From NCBI GenBank assembly GCA_004321925.1, contig SCQH01000041.1:1-62381 (forward strand): a stretch of DNA of 62,381 nt. The letters run 5' to 3'. The notes beneath the pieces are model-generated. The model had not been told where the DNA came from, ran no database searches, and saw only the letters and a list, made by a program, of their open reading frames with translations. The position numbers and the translations under genes are program-made. Positions 35,706 to 45,264 of the stretch are shown one piece after another. The DNA comes from Nitrospirota bacterium. Its GTDB lineage: Bacteria > Nitrospirota > Thermodesulfovibrionia > Thermodesulfovibrionales > UBA6898. The first letter of the stretch is position 1; every line of letters begins with the position of its first letter.

Positions 35706-36644
35706 ATGGCGGTCATATCCAATATGGACAACACAGCAATAAAAACAGTTGACCTGAAGAAGGTATTTGGCGATGCGGTTGCGGTCGATAATCTCAACTT
35801 AAAGATAGGGCGGGGCGAATTATTCGGGCTGGTTGGTCCTGACGGCGCAGGCAAGACAACAACTATGAGGGTGCTCACGGCGATTATGGATCCGACTTCC
35901 GGGGAGGCATGGGTTTCAGGACTCTCCATATTGAGCGAGGGTGAAAAAATCAAGGAAAAGATCGGCTATATGTCCCAGAAGTTCGGTCTTTATGAAGATC
36001 TGACTGTCATGGAAAATATCATTTTTTATGCTGATCTATATGAAGTGCCGAAGAAAGAACGTCCCCAGCGCATTGAACGATTGCTTGGATTCAGCAACCT
36101 CACACCGTTTAAAGACAGACTTGCGGGAAGACTCTCAGGAGGGATGAAACAGAAGCTCGGGCTTGCTTGTGCGCTGATACATACACCGGAGGTCCTTTTC
36201 CTCGATGAGCCTACGAACGGAGTTGATCCTGTCTCGCGGAGAGATTTCTGGAGGATCCTCTATGACCTTCTCAAGGAGGGGGTGACCATATTTGTTTCCA
36301 CTGCCTATCTTGACGAGGCAGAACGGTGCACAAGGATCTGCCTCATGCATAAAGGGAAAATTCTTATGGATGACAATCCGGCAGCGATCAAACGGTCATT
36401 GGGCATACCGATGGTTGAGATGTGGTCAGATGATGCGCGGGACGCCGTTGATATAATCAAAGGCGTCGACGGTGTTCGGAGCGTGAGCCTGTATGGAAAT
36501 AAATTACACGTCGCCATTTTGAAAAGCGAACTTGTCGATGATATTATCATGAATTTGAGTCGTTCCGGGATAGTAATAAGGGGGCACAGGGAAATACTTC
36601 CGTCGATCGAAGACATATTCATTTCACAGGTGGAGGGTCAATGA
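35706..36644 (+). CDS. ABC exporter ATP-binding protein (YbhF N-terminal-half homologue)
   Basis: This 312-residue ATPase has Walker A GPDGAGKTT, the signature LSGGMKQKL, Walker B VLFLDEPTNGVDP and an H-loop-equivalent STAYLDEAERC, in which the usual His is Tyr. It overlaps the next gene by 4 nt (ATGA). In E. coli the two ATPases are fused in one protein, YbhF. Confidence 0.92.
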   Translation: MAVISNMDNTAIKTVDLKKVFGDAVAVDNLNLKIGRGELFGLVGPDGAGKTTTMRVLTAIMDPTSGEAWVSGLSILSEGEKIKEKIGYMSQKFGLYEDLTVMENIIFYADLYEVPKKERPQRIERLLGFSNLTPFKDRLAGRLSGGMKQKLGLACALIHTPEVLFLDEPTNGVDPVSRRDFWRILYDLLKEGVTIFVSTAYLDEAERCTRICLMHKGKILMDDNPAAIKRSLGIPMVEMWSDDARDAVDIIKGVDGVRSVSLYGNKLHVAILKSELVDDIIMNLSRSGIVIRGHREILPSIEDIFISQVEGQ

Positions 36645-37567
36645 TACTAAGCACTTTGGCGGTAAAAGTCCGTGGACTGACAAAAAGATTCGATGATTTT
36701 GTAGCCGTTAATACTGTAGATTTAAGCATCAAAAAAGGGGAGATATTCGGGTTCCTCGGTCCAAACGGTGCAGGCAAATCAACGACGATCAAGATGCTCT
36801 GCGGTCTGCTTCTTCCTACTGGCGGAGAAGGTTCAGTTGGCGGCTTTGATATCATGAAAGAATCAGAGGCGATAAAGAAGAACATCGGGTACATGTCACA
36901 GAAGTTCTCTCTCTATGATGACCTGACTGTTGAGGAAAACATCCGGTTCTTCAGTGGTGTCTATGGCGTTACAAACAGCAGAAAGAAAGAAAGGCTGGAA
37001 TGGGTCCTTGAAATGGCAGGACTCCAGGACAAAAGAAAGGCGGCAACAAAGACCCTTCCCGGCGGATTCAAGCAGCGGCTTGCCCTTGGCTGTGCAATAC
37101 TGCATGAACCGCCCATAATCTTCCTTGATGAGCCGACTTCGGGCGTTGACCCTATATCACGTCGTAATTTCTGGAACCTTATTAATGAGATGTCAAAGGC
37201 AGGAATCACGATCTTCGTCACTACACACTATATGGATGAGGCAGACTACTGCAACAGGCTTGCGCTTATCTACAGGGGGAAGATAATAGCGGAGGGAACA
37301 CCGAATGAGTTGAAGCAGAAATACATGATACGCTATGTCCTCGAAATAGAGGTGGACAAGGTTGTTGAAGCAATGGAGGTTATGTTCAATAACGGGATCG
37401 AAACAGCGATCTTTGGAAGCCTTCTCCATGCGACGGTGGACAATGTGGAAAAGGCGCTCCCGAGGATTAAAAAAGTCCTTGAAGAAGCCAGTATCCAGGC
37501 GCGGAGGATCGAGAGGATTGTGCCATCCCTTGAAGATGTCTTTGTGACCCTGATTGAGGTATCGTAA
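36641..37567 (+). CDS. ABC exporter ATP-binding protein (YbhF C-terminal-half homologue)
   Basis: This 308-residue ATPase has Walker A GPNGAGKST, Walker B IIFLDEPTSGVDP and a canonical TTHYMDEADYC. The signature is LPGGFKQRL instead of LSGGQ, so one ATPase of the pair has a Pro in place of the signature Ser. This fits an asymmetric heterodimer in which one site is degenerate. The ATG overlaps the previous stop, and the permease ATG follows 1 nt after its own stop. Confidence 0.92.
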   Translation: MILSTLAVKVRGLTKRFDDFVAVNTVDLSIKKGEIFGFLGPNGAGKSTTIKMLCGLLLPTGGEGSVGGFDIMKESEAIKKNIGYMSQKFSLYDDLTVEENIRFFSGVYGVTNSRKKERLEWVLEMAGLQDKRKAATKTLPGGFKQRLALGCAILHEPPIIFLDEPTSGVDPISRRNFWNLINEMSKAGITIFVTTHYMDEADYCNRLALIYRGKIIAEGTPNELKQKYMIRYVLEIEVDKVVEAMEVMFNNGIETAIFGSLLHATVDNVEKALPRIKKVLEEASIQARRIERIVPSLEDVFVTLIEVS

Positions 37568-37568
37568 T

Positions 37569-38678
37569 ATGAAACTGCTTAGAGTCAAGGCGGTAGCAAA
37601 AAAGGAACTCATCCAGATATGGCGGGACCCCCTGAGTCTTGCAATGGCTTTCCTGATGCCGGTAATGCTTCTTTTTATCTTCGGCTATGCGATAACACTT
37701 GATATCAACAACCTCACGACAGTTGTTTATGATCTCGACAAGAGCAGTTTGAGCCGTGAACTGGTTGAATCATTCGGGGCTTCAGGATATTTTTCGGTTG
37801 TCGGCAATATACATGAGCAGAAGGAGATCGACCAATACCTCGACTCAGGCAAGGCCTTTGTTGCCATTTCAATTCCAAAGGACTTTTCAGAGCATTTTAG
37901 AACAGGAAAGGGGCCCTCAATTCAGATTATTGTGGATGGCAGTGACTCCAACACGGCAACTATCGCCCTCGGCTATATGTCGGCCATAACCGAGAGATTT
38001 TCCCAGCGAATTAAGGGAGGCCGCATAACTCCACTCATAGACCCGAGAGGGCGTGTCTGGTATAACCCTGAACTGAAATCGAGAAATTTTATAATCCCCG
38101 GCCTCATCGCAGTTATCATGGCGGTCATAACCGCATTGCTGACCTCACTCACCATAGCGCGGGAATGGGAGAGGGGCACGATGGAACAGCTTATTGCCAC
38201 GCCGATAAAGACCCAGGAACTGATTCTCGGCAAACTCATCCCTTATTTTTTCATCGGTTTCGTGGATGTGATATTCTCTATACTCCTGGCTGTATTTCTG
38301 TTTGAGGTCCCTCTGAGGGGAAACCCTCTGTTGCTTATGATGCTATCAAGCATATTCCTGTTCGGAGGTCTTAGTCTCGGCATCCTCATATCCATAGTGG
38401 CAAAGTCCCAACTGGTTGCAAGCCAGATAGCGATGATAGTAACCTTTCTTCCTGCATTTCTCCTTTCAGGCTTCATGTATTCGATATCGAACATGCCGAA
38501 GCCTCTCCAGATATTCACCCTTGCCATACCCGCGAGATATTTTGTGACCATACTTAAGGGGATATTTCTGAAAGGCAGCACGCTGAAACTGCTTATGTTC
38601 GAGACCATTCTCCTTTCTGTTTTTGGTCTTTTTGTCTTTGCCGTAGCAAACAGGAAATTCAGGAAAAGGGTCATCTGA
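37569..38678 (+). CDS. ABC-2 type permease (YbhS-like)
   Basis: This 369-residue permease has an N-terminal TM (LSLAMAFLMPVMLLFIFGYAITL), a large extracytoplasmic domain (about 35-170), and five C-terminal TMs with WERGTMEQLIATPIKTQELILGK. The TTG 15 nt upstream lies inside the preceding gene, so the ATG at 37569 is used. It pairs with the next gene as a heterodimer. Confidence 0.9.
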   Translation: MKLLRVKAVAKKELIQIWRDPLSLAMAFLMPVMLLFIFGYAITLDINNLTTVVYDLDKSSLSRELVESFGASGYFSVVGNIHEQKEIDQYLDSGKAFVAISIPKDFSEHFRTGKGPSIQIIVDGSDSNTATIALGYMSAITERFSQRIKGGRITPLIDPRGRVWYNPELKSRNFIIPGLIAVIMAVITALLTSLTIAREWERGTMEQLIATPIKTQELILGKLIPYFFIGFVDVIFSILLAVFLFEVPLRGNPLLLMMLSSIFLFGGLSLGILISIVAKSQLVASQIAMIVTFLPAFLLSGFMYSISNMPKPLQIFTLAIPARYFVTILKGIFLKGSTLKLLMFETILLSVFGLFVFAVANRKFRKRVI

Positions 38679-38680
38679 CG

Positions 38681-39790
38681 ATGTTTGAAAGAATAAAGCA
38701 GATGGTGATAAAGGAATTTATCCAGGTCTTCAGGGACAAGAGGATGAAGGCGATCGTCTTTATCACTCCGATCATGCAGCTGATGCTCTTCGGGTATGCG
38801 GTCACTACCGACGTAAACAATATAACAACAGCAGTTTATGACCTGGATAAATCATACGAAAGCAGGGAACTTGTGCGGAGGCTTGAGTCGTCAGGCTACT
38901 TTAATGTTGCCTTCTTTCCGGAATCCCCGCAAGAGATCCAAACCCTGGTTGACAAGGGGAAAGTGCTCTGCGCAATCCAGATAAACAGAGGTTTTTCGAC
39001 TGATCTGAAAAGGAAGATACCAACGGAGATTCAGATTATCGTGGACGGCACGGATTCAAATACGGCAACAATCGCCATGGACTATGCAAGCAGAATCGTA
39101 GTGAAATACGCAAAAGAGTTCGGGGCCGATCAGCCTGTGAAGCGGGCGCAAATACAGGTAAACACACGCGCATGGTACAACCCTGACCTCAGGAGCAGGA
39201 ACTACAATGTCCCCGGGGTGATCGCGATCGTGATTATGCTCATCTGTCTTCTGCTCACCTCGATGGCTGTTGTAAGGGAAAGGGAGATCGGCACCATGGA
39301 GCAGCTTATGGTCACTCCGCTGAGACCGATAGAGCTGATGCTGGGAAAAACCATTCCTTTCGCCATCATAGGGTTCTTTGACGTCCTGCTCGTAACGCTC
39401 GTCGCAGTATTCTGGTTTGATATCCCGATCAAGGGGCCTTTGCAGGTCATGCCTTTGGCAACGGCAATATATCTTCTGTCTGTTCTGGGTATAGGGCTTT
39501 TCATCTCCACAATATCAAGGACACAGCAGCAGGCACTCATGGCGACTTTTCTTTTCTACATTCCGGCGGTTCTGCTTTCGGGTTTCATGTTTCCCATAGA
39601 AAACATGCCGACGGCAATTCAGTATGGAACGTATATTAATCCCCTGCGGTACTTTCTTGTCATCATCAGGGGAATTTTTTTAAAGGGCAATGGCATAGCC
39701 ATACTCTGGCCCCAAATGCTCTCGCTGTTTGTCCTGGGGATTACGGTCTTGACAATTAGCTCATTACGGTTTAAAAAGAGGATAGGATAG
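38681..39790 (+). CDS. ABC-2 type permease (YbhR-like)
   Basis: This 369-residue permease has the same architecture as its upstream neighbour: KAIVFITPIMQLMLFGYAVT, an extracytoplasmic domain, then REREIGTMEQLMVTPLRPIE and SGFMFPIENMP. The spacing to the upstream permease is 2 nt. It ends the exporter operon; the 141-nt gap after it has no clear terminator or promoter. Confidence 0.9.
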   Translation: MFERIKQMVIKEFIQVFRDKRMKAIVFITPIMQLMLFGYAVTTDVNNITTAVYDLDKSYESRELVRRLESSGYFNVAFFPESPQEIQTLVDKGKVLCAIQINRGFSTDLKRKIPTEIQIIVDGTDSNTATIAMDYASRIVVKYAKEFGADQPVKRAQIQVNTRAWYNPDLRSRNYNVPGVIAIVIMLICLLLTSMAVVREREIGTMEQLMVTPLRPIELMLGKTIPFAIIGFFDVLLVTLVAVFWFDIPIKGPLQVMPLATAIYLLSVLGIGLFISTISRTQQQALMATFLFYIPAVLLSGFMFPIENMPTAIQYGTYINPLRYFLVIIRGIFLKGNGIAILWPQMLSLFVLGITVLTISSLRFKKRIG

Positions 39791-39931
39791 AGAGGTATTA
39801 AAGATGAACAATATAACACTTCATTGCTCAATAATCAGGGGGATAAACCAGAGGCGGAAAGGAGGTCAGCAATAAGGAAATAAAGACGGTTTATTGCAAC
39901 TGCGATACAATGTACTAAAAGGAGACGTGAA

Positions 39932-41164
39932 ATGAAACTTTACAGGATAATACTTGTCGCTGGTTTGATCTTTACGCTTTGTGGTGTATCTCTTGCAGCA
40001 GGCCCCAAAAGTGTCTGTATAGACTGCCACAAGAAAGTTACCCCCGGTGTTGTGCAACAGCACCTTGAGGGCAAGATGTCGAAAAAGGGCGTTGACTGTT
40101 CATCCTGCCATGGGTCGGAGCACAAGAAGATGGATGACTCGAAGCTCGCCAAAATGCCTACCCCTGAGACCTGCTCAGGCTGTCACAAGAAGCAGACAGA
40201 CCAGTTCAAGGCAGGTAAGCACAATCTTGCATGGATCGCATCGAGTTCCATGCCGATGATGGGCCATCAGCCCTCTGCTATAGCAGGAGGCGACTACAAG
40301 GGCTGCTCAAGCTGTCACAGAATAGGTGTCCAGCCTGACGCTGAGAAGACAGGCTATCGATATGGTCATGCTCAGTGCGATTCATGTCATACAAGACATT
40401 CATTCAAGAAGTCCGAAGCCCAGGACCCCAGGGCATGCCAGACCTGCCATATGGGATTCGATCATCCCCAATGGGAGATGTACTCAACCTCAAAGCATGG
40501 GACTATCTGGCAGATAGAGGGCAAGGGCGGCAAAAGGGCCCCGACCTGCCAGACCTGCCATATGAGCGGAGGAGACCACAATGTTATGACCTCGTGGGGC
40601 TTTCTCGCTGTTCGGTTGCCTGAAGATGACAAGGACTGGATGAATGACAGGGTGGCTATACTCCAGGCACTCGGCGTTCTTGATGAGAAGGGCACTCCTA
40701 CTGCAAGGCTCGACCTTGTGAAGGCCGGGAAGGTCGCGCGTCTTACAAAGGAAGAGTTCCAGAAGGAGCGCGACAAGATGATAGGCATTTGTTCCAAGTG
40801 CCACGGAAAATCCTATGCAACGGCCCAGCTCGATGCAGGAGACAGGGTAGTGAAGGATGTTGACAAGGTTATGGCAGAGGCGATACGGGTTGTTCAGGCA
40901 CTCTATAAAGATGGCATACTGCAGAAACCCGCAGACTGGACCTTTGCGCCAGACCTGCTCCAGTTCTATGAGGCCAGGAGTTCAGTTGAACAGGAACTCT
41001 ATGTCATGTTCATGGAATACAGGATGAGGGCGTTCCAGGGTGCGTTCCATATGAACCCGGATTACATGCATTGGTACGGTTGGGCGCCTATGAAGGAGAC
41101 ACTTCAAAAGATTAAGGATGAGGCGGAAAAAATGAGAGCTGAAAAGTCTTCAGCAAAAAAATAG
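39932..41164 (+). CDS. Octaheme c-type cytochrome, hydroxylamine-oxidoreductase-like
   Basis: This 410-residue exported protein has a signal peptide ending SLA-AG and exactly eight CxxCH heme sites, at residues 29, 56, 81, 125, 149, 169, 206 and 287. The segment SGGDHNVMTSWGFLAVRLP and the C-terminal FQGAFHMNPDYMHWYGW are characteristic of HAO-family octaheme proteins. Family members oxidise hydroxylamine or hydrazine, or reduce nitrite/hydroxylamine. Whether a tyrosine crosslink forms a P460 heme, which decides the direction, cannot be told from sequence; no dedicated partner quinol oxidase or cytochrome c554 is adjacent. AAAAGGAGA precedes the ATG. Confidence 0.88.
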   Translation: MKLYRIILVAGLIFTLCGVSLAAGPKSVCIDCHKKVTPGVVQQHLEGKMSKKGVDCSSCHGSEHKKMDDSKLAKMPTPETCSGCHKKQTDQFKAGKHNLAWIASSSMPMMGHQPSAIAGGDYKGCSSCHRIGVQPDAEKTGYRYGHAQCDSCHTRHSFKKSEAQDPRACQTCHMGFDHPQWEMYSTSKHGTIWQIEGKGGKRAPTCQTCHMSGGDHNVMTSWGFLAVRLPEDDKDWMNDRVAILQALGVLDEKGTPTARLDLVKAGKVARLTKEEFQKERDKMIGICSKCHGKSYATAQLDAGDRVVKDVDKVMAEAIRVVQALYKDGILQKPADWTFAPDLLQFYEARSSVEQELYVMFMEYRMRAFQGAFHMNPDYMHWYGWAPMKETLQKIKDEAEKMRAEKSSAKK

Positions 41165-41174
41165 TATAAATCCT

Positions 41175-41210
41175 TAATGAAGGGGGAGACATGGGTCTCT
41201 CCCTTCATTA
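41175..41210 (+). promoter_or_regulatory. 16-bp hairpin between the octaheme and DUF6448-like genes
   Basis: TAATGAAGGGGGAGAC pairs with GTCTCTCCCTTCATTA (one G-U) across ATGG. It is not followed by a U-tract, so it is more like an mRNA-stabilising or processing element than a terminator. Confidence 0.55.
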
Positions 41211-41238
41211 GAAACAGTTAAGAACAAAGGAGAATTAG

Positions 41239-41853
41239 ATGGAAAAGCAGAGCATTTTCAGGATCATATTTGGATTGGCGGTTGTTGTGGGGATGTATAC
41301 GATACCTGGTATTGCGGGAGCGCACTGCGATACCCTCGATGGACCGGTCGTGATGACGGCAAAGGCAGCGCTGGGAAAAGGGGACATCACGCCTGTGCTG
41401 AAATGGGTGAAGAAGGAAGATGAAAAAGAGATCAGGGACCAGTTCGACAAGACACTTGCTGTAAGGAAGCAGTCCAAAGAGGCCAGGGAACTTGCCGATA
41501 TGTATTTCTTTGAAACCCTTGTCCGTATTCATAGGGCGGGCGAGGGAGCCCCTTACACCGGCCTCAAGGCCGCCGGTGTGGTCGAGCCTTCAATCGCCGC
41601 CGCTGACAAGGCACTGGAAAGCGGCTCTGCGGACAGTCTTGTGAAGATGGTGACCGCTGCCGCTGCAAAAGGCATCCGGGAGCGGTTTGCGCATGCCGCG
41701 GAGACTAAAAAGCATGCAGACCATGGGGTTGAATACGGCAGAAAGTTTGTTGCCGCCTATGTAGAGTTCACCCATTATGTCGAGAGGCTTCATATGGATG
41801 CAGAGCGCCCATCAGGCCACGGGAAGGCAGAACCTGCGGGACATATCCATTAA
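41239..41853 (+). CDS. Exported DUF6448-like protein
   Basis: This 204-residue protein has a signal peptide ending GAG/GAH and begins its mature part with AHCDTLDGPVVMTAK, a conserved pattern of the DUF6448 family. It is helical and ends His-rich (SGHGKAEPAGHIH). No heme or metal cluster motif is present apart from the His residues. AAAGGAG precedes the ATG. It lies between the octaheme cytochrome and the heme-motif sensor, so a periplasmic role in the same pathway is likely but undefined. Confidence 0.7.
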   Translation: MEKQSIFRIIFGLAVVVGMYTIPGIAGAHCDTLDGPVVMTAKAALGKGDITPVLKWVKKEDEKEIRDQFDKTLAVRKQSKEARELADMYFFETLVRIHRAGEGAPYTGLKAAGVVEPSIAAADKALESGSADSLVKMVTAAAAKGIRERFAHAAETKKHADHGVEYGRKFVAAYVEFTHYVERLHMDAERPSGHGKAEPAGHIH

Positions 41854-41892
41854 AACAATGCGCGCAACTACCCGCTGAGAGGTTATTTTATA

Positions 41893-44800
41893 ATGAGGAA
41901 TCTCGTGTCTTTCAGGTCCCTGGCAGCTAAATACATTTTTATGAGTTTGATCATCCTGCTTTTTTTCGCTGCCTATTCCCTTGCCGTCCTGGTCTTTGTA
42001 TATTTTATGAATGGGGATGCAAAGAAGATAAACCTTGCCGGCAGGGAGAGGATGCTCACCCTTGATTTTACATCGCACCTGCATTTTATAACGATCAGTA
42101 AGCCTTCCTCGGAAAGAGAGATCCATGCAAAAGGCGCTGAAAAGGCGATGGACGAATACGAGGAGATATTGTACGCACTCAAGAACGGCAGCGATAAGCT
42201 CGGACTTGAACCTGTCCATTCCCATGACCATGCGGCAATATCACAGCTGAAGGAACTGATAGACCTCTGGCAAACCACCCAGAGGCCCCTGCTGCGCAGC
42301 ATTCTCAGGAGTCCTGCAGCCGGAGGGAACGAGTCATGCAATGCCTGTCATTCAGCCGTCCGTGATAATACTGGCAAAATAGAGGCCTTGGTAAAGCATA
42401 TTGAGACGCATCATGACAGAGAAATAAGTCATTTCAATACTGCAGTCTTCTCGGCAAGCGGGTTGTTAGTTGCCATGACAATCTTCCTGTTTGCATTTGC
42501 AAGAAAGAGCCTTATCAAACCCGTACAGAGCCTGAAATATGCCGCGTCAGAAATTGAAAAGGGGAACTTTGGCGTCAGTGTGGACGTAAAGAGCAGGGAT
42601 GAGATAGGTGAACTCAGCGACACATTCAACAGCATGTCGCTTCGCCTGAAGATGCTCTTCAGCGAGCAGGAGGGGCATCTTTATGAAATGAACATGCTGA
42701 ACGAGATCGCACGGGTGGCAAGTCAGTCCCTCGATCTCTATATCATGCTCGGCCAGGTCATGGACGCGATACTGCAACAACCCGCATTTGCACGGGTGGG
42801 CAAGGGGGCGGTTTTTCTCGCTGATCCCGACAGCGGCGTACTCAGGATTGCCGTTGTGCGCAACTTTTCCGAGGCGCAGAAAGAAATGTGCGGCGTTCTG
42901 AGGCCTGGTGAATGCCTGTGCGGGCTCTGCTTCCGGGAAGGAGAGGTTATTCTGACGAAACAGAGTATGGGAGATGAACGGCACTCAATGACCTATGTGG
43001 GGATGCAGGAGCACGGACACGCGATCCTGCCGCTCAAGTCGCGTGGAAACATTCTCGGGGTCCTGAGCTTTTATCTTCCGGCGGGTGTTACGCTGCAGCC
43101 TGAGGAACAGAAGCTGTACCGTTCGATCGCCGATATTGTCGCTGTTTCAGTCCAGAATGCGCTCAATCACCGTCAGGTGGCGATGCTTGCCCAGGCGCTC
43201 GAAAGCAGCATGGATCTGATCGTCATCATAGATGCGGAGGGAAATATTTTGCATGTCAATCCACAGGCTGAAAAATATCTCGGTTATACGCACGATCAAC
43301 TGAAGGGTAAACACGTGTCTTTCATGCGGATCAGGCGCGGTTCTCAGGCGATGTGGGAGGATATTATTGCGCAGACCAAGATCTGCGGCAAATGGCAGGG
43401 CGAGGTCATCACCGTAAGAAAAGACGGGTCCGAATATCCTGTTCTTCTGTCCACGTCGCTTGTTAAGTACGAGACCAATGCGGTTATCGCGCTGATCGGC
43501 ATTGCACGAGACATTACGGAACAAAAGAGCAGTGAGGAAGCCCTGCGCGAGAGCGAAGCTCGCTACCACCTGTTGTTCGACCTGCTGCCTTATGGCGGAG
43601 AGGTATTGGATGTCGAAGGCCGCATCGTCGACTGCAGTATCAGCGATGCCAGGCTCCTGGGCTATGATGAGGACGAACTGATCGGAAAGCATATCCTCGA
43701 ACTGCTGCATCCCGCTTCTGTAGCAGAGTTCCGACAGAAGTTTCCGACACTCATGAAAGGCATAAATGTCGAAACTCAGGTGAAGATGATACGGAAAAAC
43801 GGGGTTATTATAGATGTGCTGCGCGCGGCCCGGCCCATCATGAATTCTGAGGGAACTGTCACGGGAGCTCTTGCTCTGAGTGTAGACATAACCGATAAAA
43901 TAAGGGCGGAAGATGAATATCGGAGGCTTCAATCGCAGTTCCTTCAGTCTCAGAAGCTGGAGTCCATAGGACGGCTGGCAAGCGGCATTGCACATGATTT
44001 CAATAATATTCTGTCTGTTATCATCGGCTATAGTGATCTTAGCCTCAGGGAGCTGCCTCCCGACTCCCCACTTCGGGCGTCATTTGACATCATCAGTGAT
44101 GCAGGTCTGAAGGCCGCGGCACTCACGCGGCAGCTTCTTGCGTTCAGCAGAAAACAGACGCTTGAATTAAAAGTGCTCAATCCTAAAGAGATCATCGAGA
44201 ATATGGTCAAAATGCTTGGCCGGATGATGGGCGAAGACATAGTAATGGATCTGAGTATGCATTCGACGCGCTATATATTGGCTGACATCGGCCAGATTGA
44301 GCAGATACTTATGAACCTCGTTGTAAATGCAAGAGACGCCATGCCGTGCGGCGGCAGGCTGATACTAAGTACGGAGGATTCGAGAATCGACGAAAATTAT
44401 GCACGTGGGTATGAAGATGTGAAGCCCGGGGACTATGTTCTTCTGTCGGTCACCGATACCGGCACGGGGATGAGCAAGGACGTGCAGGAGCATATATTTG
44501 AGCCGTTCTTCACCACTAAAGAGCAGGGGAAAGGCACAGGTCTTGGATTGGCGACAGTCTATGGCATTGTTAAGCAGCACAACGGTTACATCTGGGTCTA
44601 TAGCGAGCCGGGGAAAGGAACGACCTTTAAGGTCTTTTTGCCGGCGGTTACCGGGACGAGATCGTCAACGCATGCAGAGGTGGAAGGTCCGCTTGAACGG
44701 GGCAGCGAAACGATCATGGTCGTGGATGACGATCCTGCCGTACGAACAATGATCAGAGATGCGCTTCTTCAGCTCGGATATCACATAATTACCGCTTCCT

Positions 44801-45075
44801 GCGGTGAAGAGGCGTTACAGATCCTGGCCACGGAAGAGCGGAAACCGGAACTTCTCTTGACGGATGCGATCATGCCGCGGATGAGCGGAAAGGAACTTGC
44901 CGATGCAGCGCTTAAGATACTGCCCGGCATGAAGATTGTCTTCATGTCAGGATACCCTGATGAATCCATAGCTCATCAGGGTATCCTGATTCCAGGAGTT
45001 GTGTATATCCAAAAGCCGCTAATGCTTGACTCACTCGCCAGAAAGGTGCGGGTGGTGCTTGATGGGACTGGCTAA
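41893..45075 (+). CDS. Hybrid sensor kinase with NarX/PilJ-like P-box and periplasmic c-type heme motif
   Basis: This is a 1060-residue kinase. TM1 is at about 16-38. A helical periplasmic domain starts [20 protein letters not shown], matching the NarX/NarQ P-box that binds nitrate/nitrite, and carries CNACH at 149-153, a covalent heme c site. TM2 is at about 185-205, followed by HAMP, GAF (with an [15 protein letters not shown] Cys cluster), PAS and PAS. HisKA has H701 in IAHDFNN, then HATPase (DTGTGM, GTGLGLA) and a C-terminal receiver (LLLTDAIMP). It should sense redox state, NO or N-oxides in the periplasm. It is separated by 40 nt from the DUF6448-like gene. Confidence 0.92.
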   Translation: MRNLVSFRSLAAKYIFMSLIILLFFAAYSLAVLVFVYFMNGDAKKINLAGRERMLTLDFTSHLHFITISKPSSEREIHAKGAEKAMDEYEEILYALKNGSDKLGLEPVHSHDHAAISQLKELIDLWQTTQRPLLRSILRSPAAGGNESCNACHSAVRDNTGKIEALVKHIETHHDREISHFNTAVFSASGLLVAMTIFLFAFARKSLIKPVQSLKYAASEIEKGNFGVSVDVKSRDEIGELSDTFNSMSLRLKMLFSEQEGHLYEMNMLNEIARVASQSLDLYIMLGQVMDAILQQPAFARVGKGAVFLADPDSGVLRIAVVRNFSEAQKEMCGVLRPGECLCGLCFREGEVILTKQSMGDERHSMTYVGMQEHGHAILPLKSRGNILGVLSFYLPAGVTLQPEEQKLYRSIADIVAVSVQNALNHRQVAMLAQALESSMDLIVIIDAEGNILHVNPQAEKYLGYTHDQLKGKHVSFMRIRRGSQAMWEDIIAQTKICGKWQGEVITVRKDGSEYPVLLSTSLVKYETNAVIALIGIARDITEQKSSEEALRESEARYHLLFDLLPYGGEVLDVEGRIVDCSISDARLLGYDEDELIGKHILELLHPASVAEFRQKFPTLMKGINVETQVKMIRKNGVIIDVLRAARPIMNSEGTVTGALALSVDITDKIRAEDEYRRLQSQFLQSQKLESIGRLASGIAHDFNNILSVIIGYSDLSLRELPPDSPLRASFDIISDAGLKAAALTRQLLAFSRKQTLELKVLNPKEIIENMVKMLGRMMGEDIVMDLSMHSTRYILADIGQIEQILMNLVVNARDAMPCGGRLILSTEDSRIDENYARGYEDVKPGDYVLLSVTDTGTGMSKDVQEHIFEPFFTTKEQGKGTGLGLATVYGIVKQHNGYIWVYSEPGKGTTFKVFLPAVTGTRSSTHAEVEGPLERGSETIMVVDDDPAVRTMIRDALLQLGYHIITASCGEEALQILATEERKPELLLTDAIMPRMSGKELADAALKILPGMKIVFMSGYPDESIAHQGILIPGVVYIQKPLMLDSLARKVRVVLDGTG

Positions 45076-45112
45076 GTTTTTAAGGGATATATATTCAAAA
45101 GGAGGTTAGTGT

Positions 45113-45244
45113 ATGAAAAGACCGGTTGTGGACTACGAAACATGTATAGGTTGTGGCTCCTGTGTCGAAATTTGTCCCGCGGTATTTGAACTGCGCAGTT
45201 GCACGGGAAAGAAGCCGGAACGGTCTGGACTTTTAACGGAGTAA
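45113..45244 (+). pseudogene. Truncated 4Fe-4S ferredoxin
   Basis: The ATG at 45113 follows AAGGAGG by 7-8 nt. The 43-residue product begins MKRPVVDYETCIGCGSCVEI, then CPAVFEL, which is the first half of a small single-cluster ferredoxin with CxxCxxC and CP. The sequence then turns into unrelated residues and stops; the distal half is missing and does not appear in other frames. It lies between the two P-box kinases, so it is probably a recombination remnant, although its ribosome site is intact. Confidence 0.7.
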
Positions 45245-45264
45245 GAGGGATAATAGGTCAAGAT

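Noticed and set aside
45199-45264. N-terminal extension of the 1522-residue kinase from a TTG
   Set aside because: The extension translates ferredoxin remnant DNA in another frame. The ATG at 45265 starts directly at the transmembrane segment.
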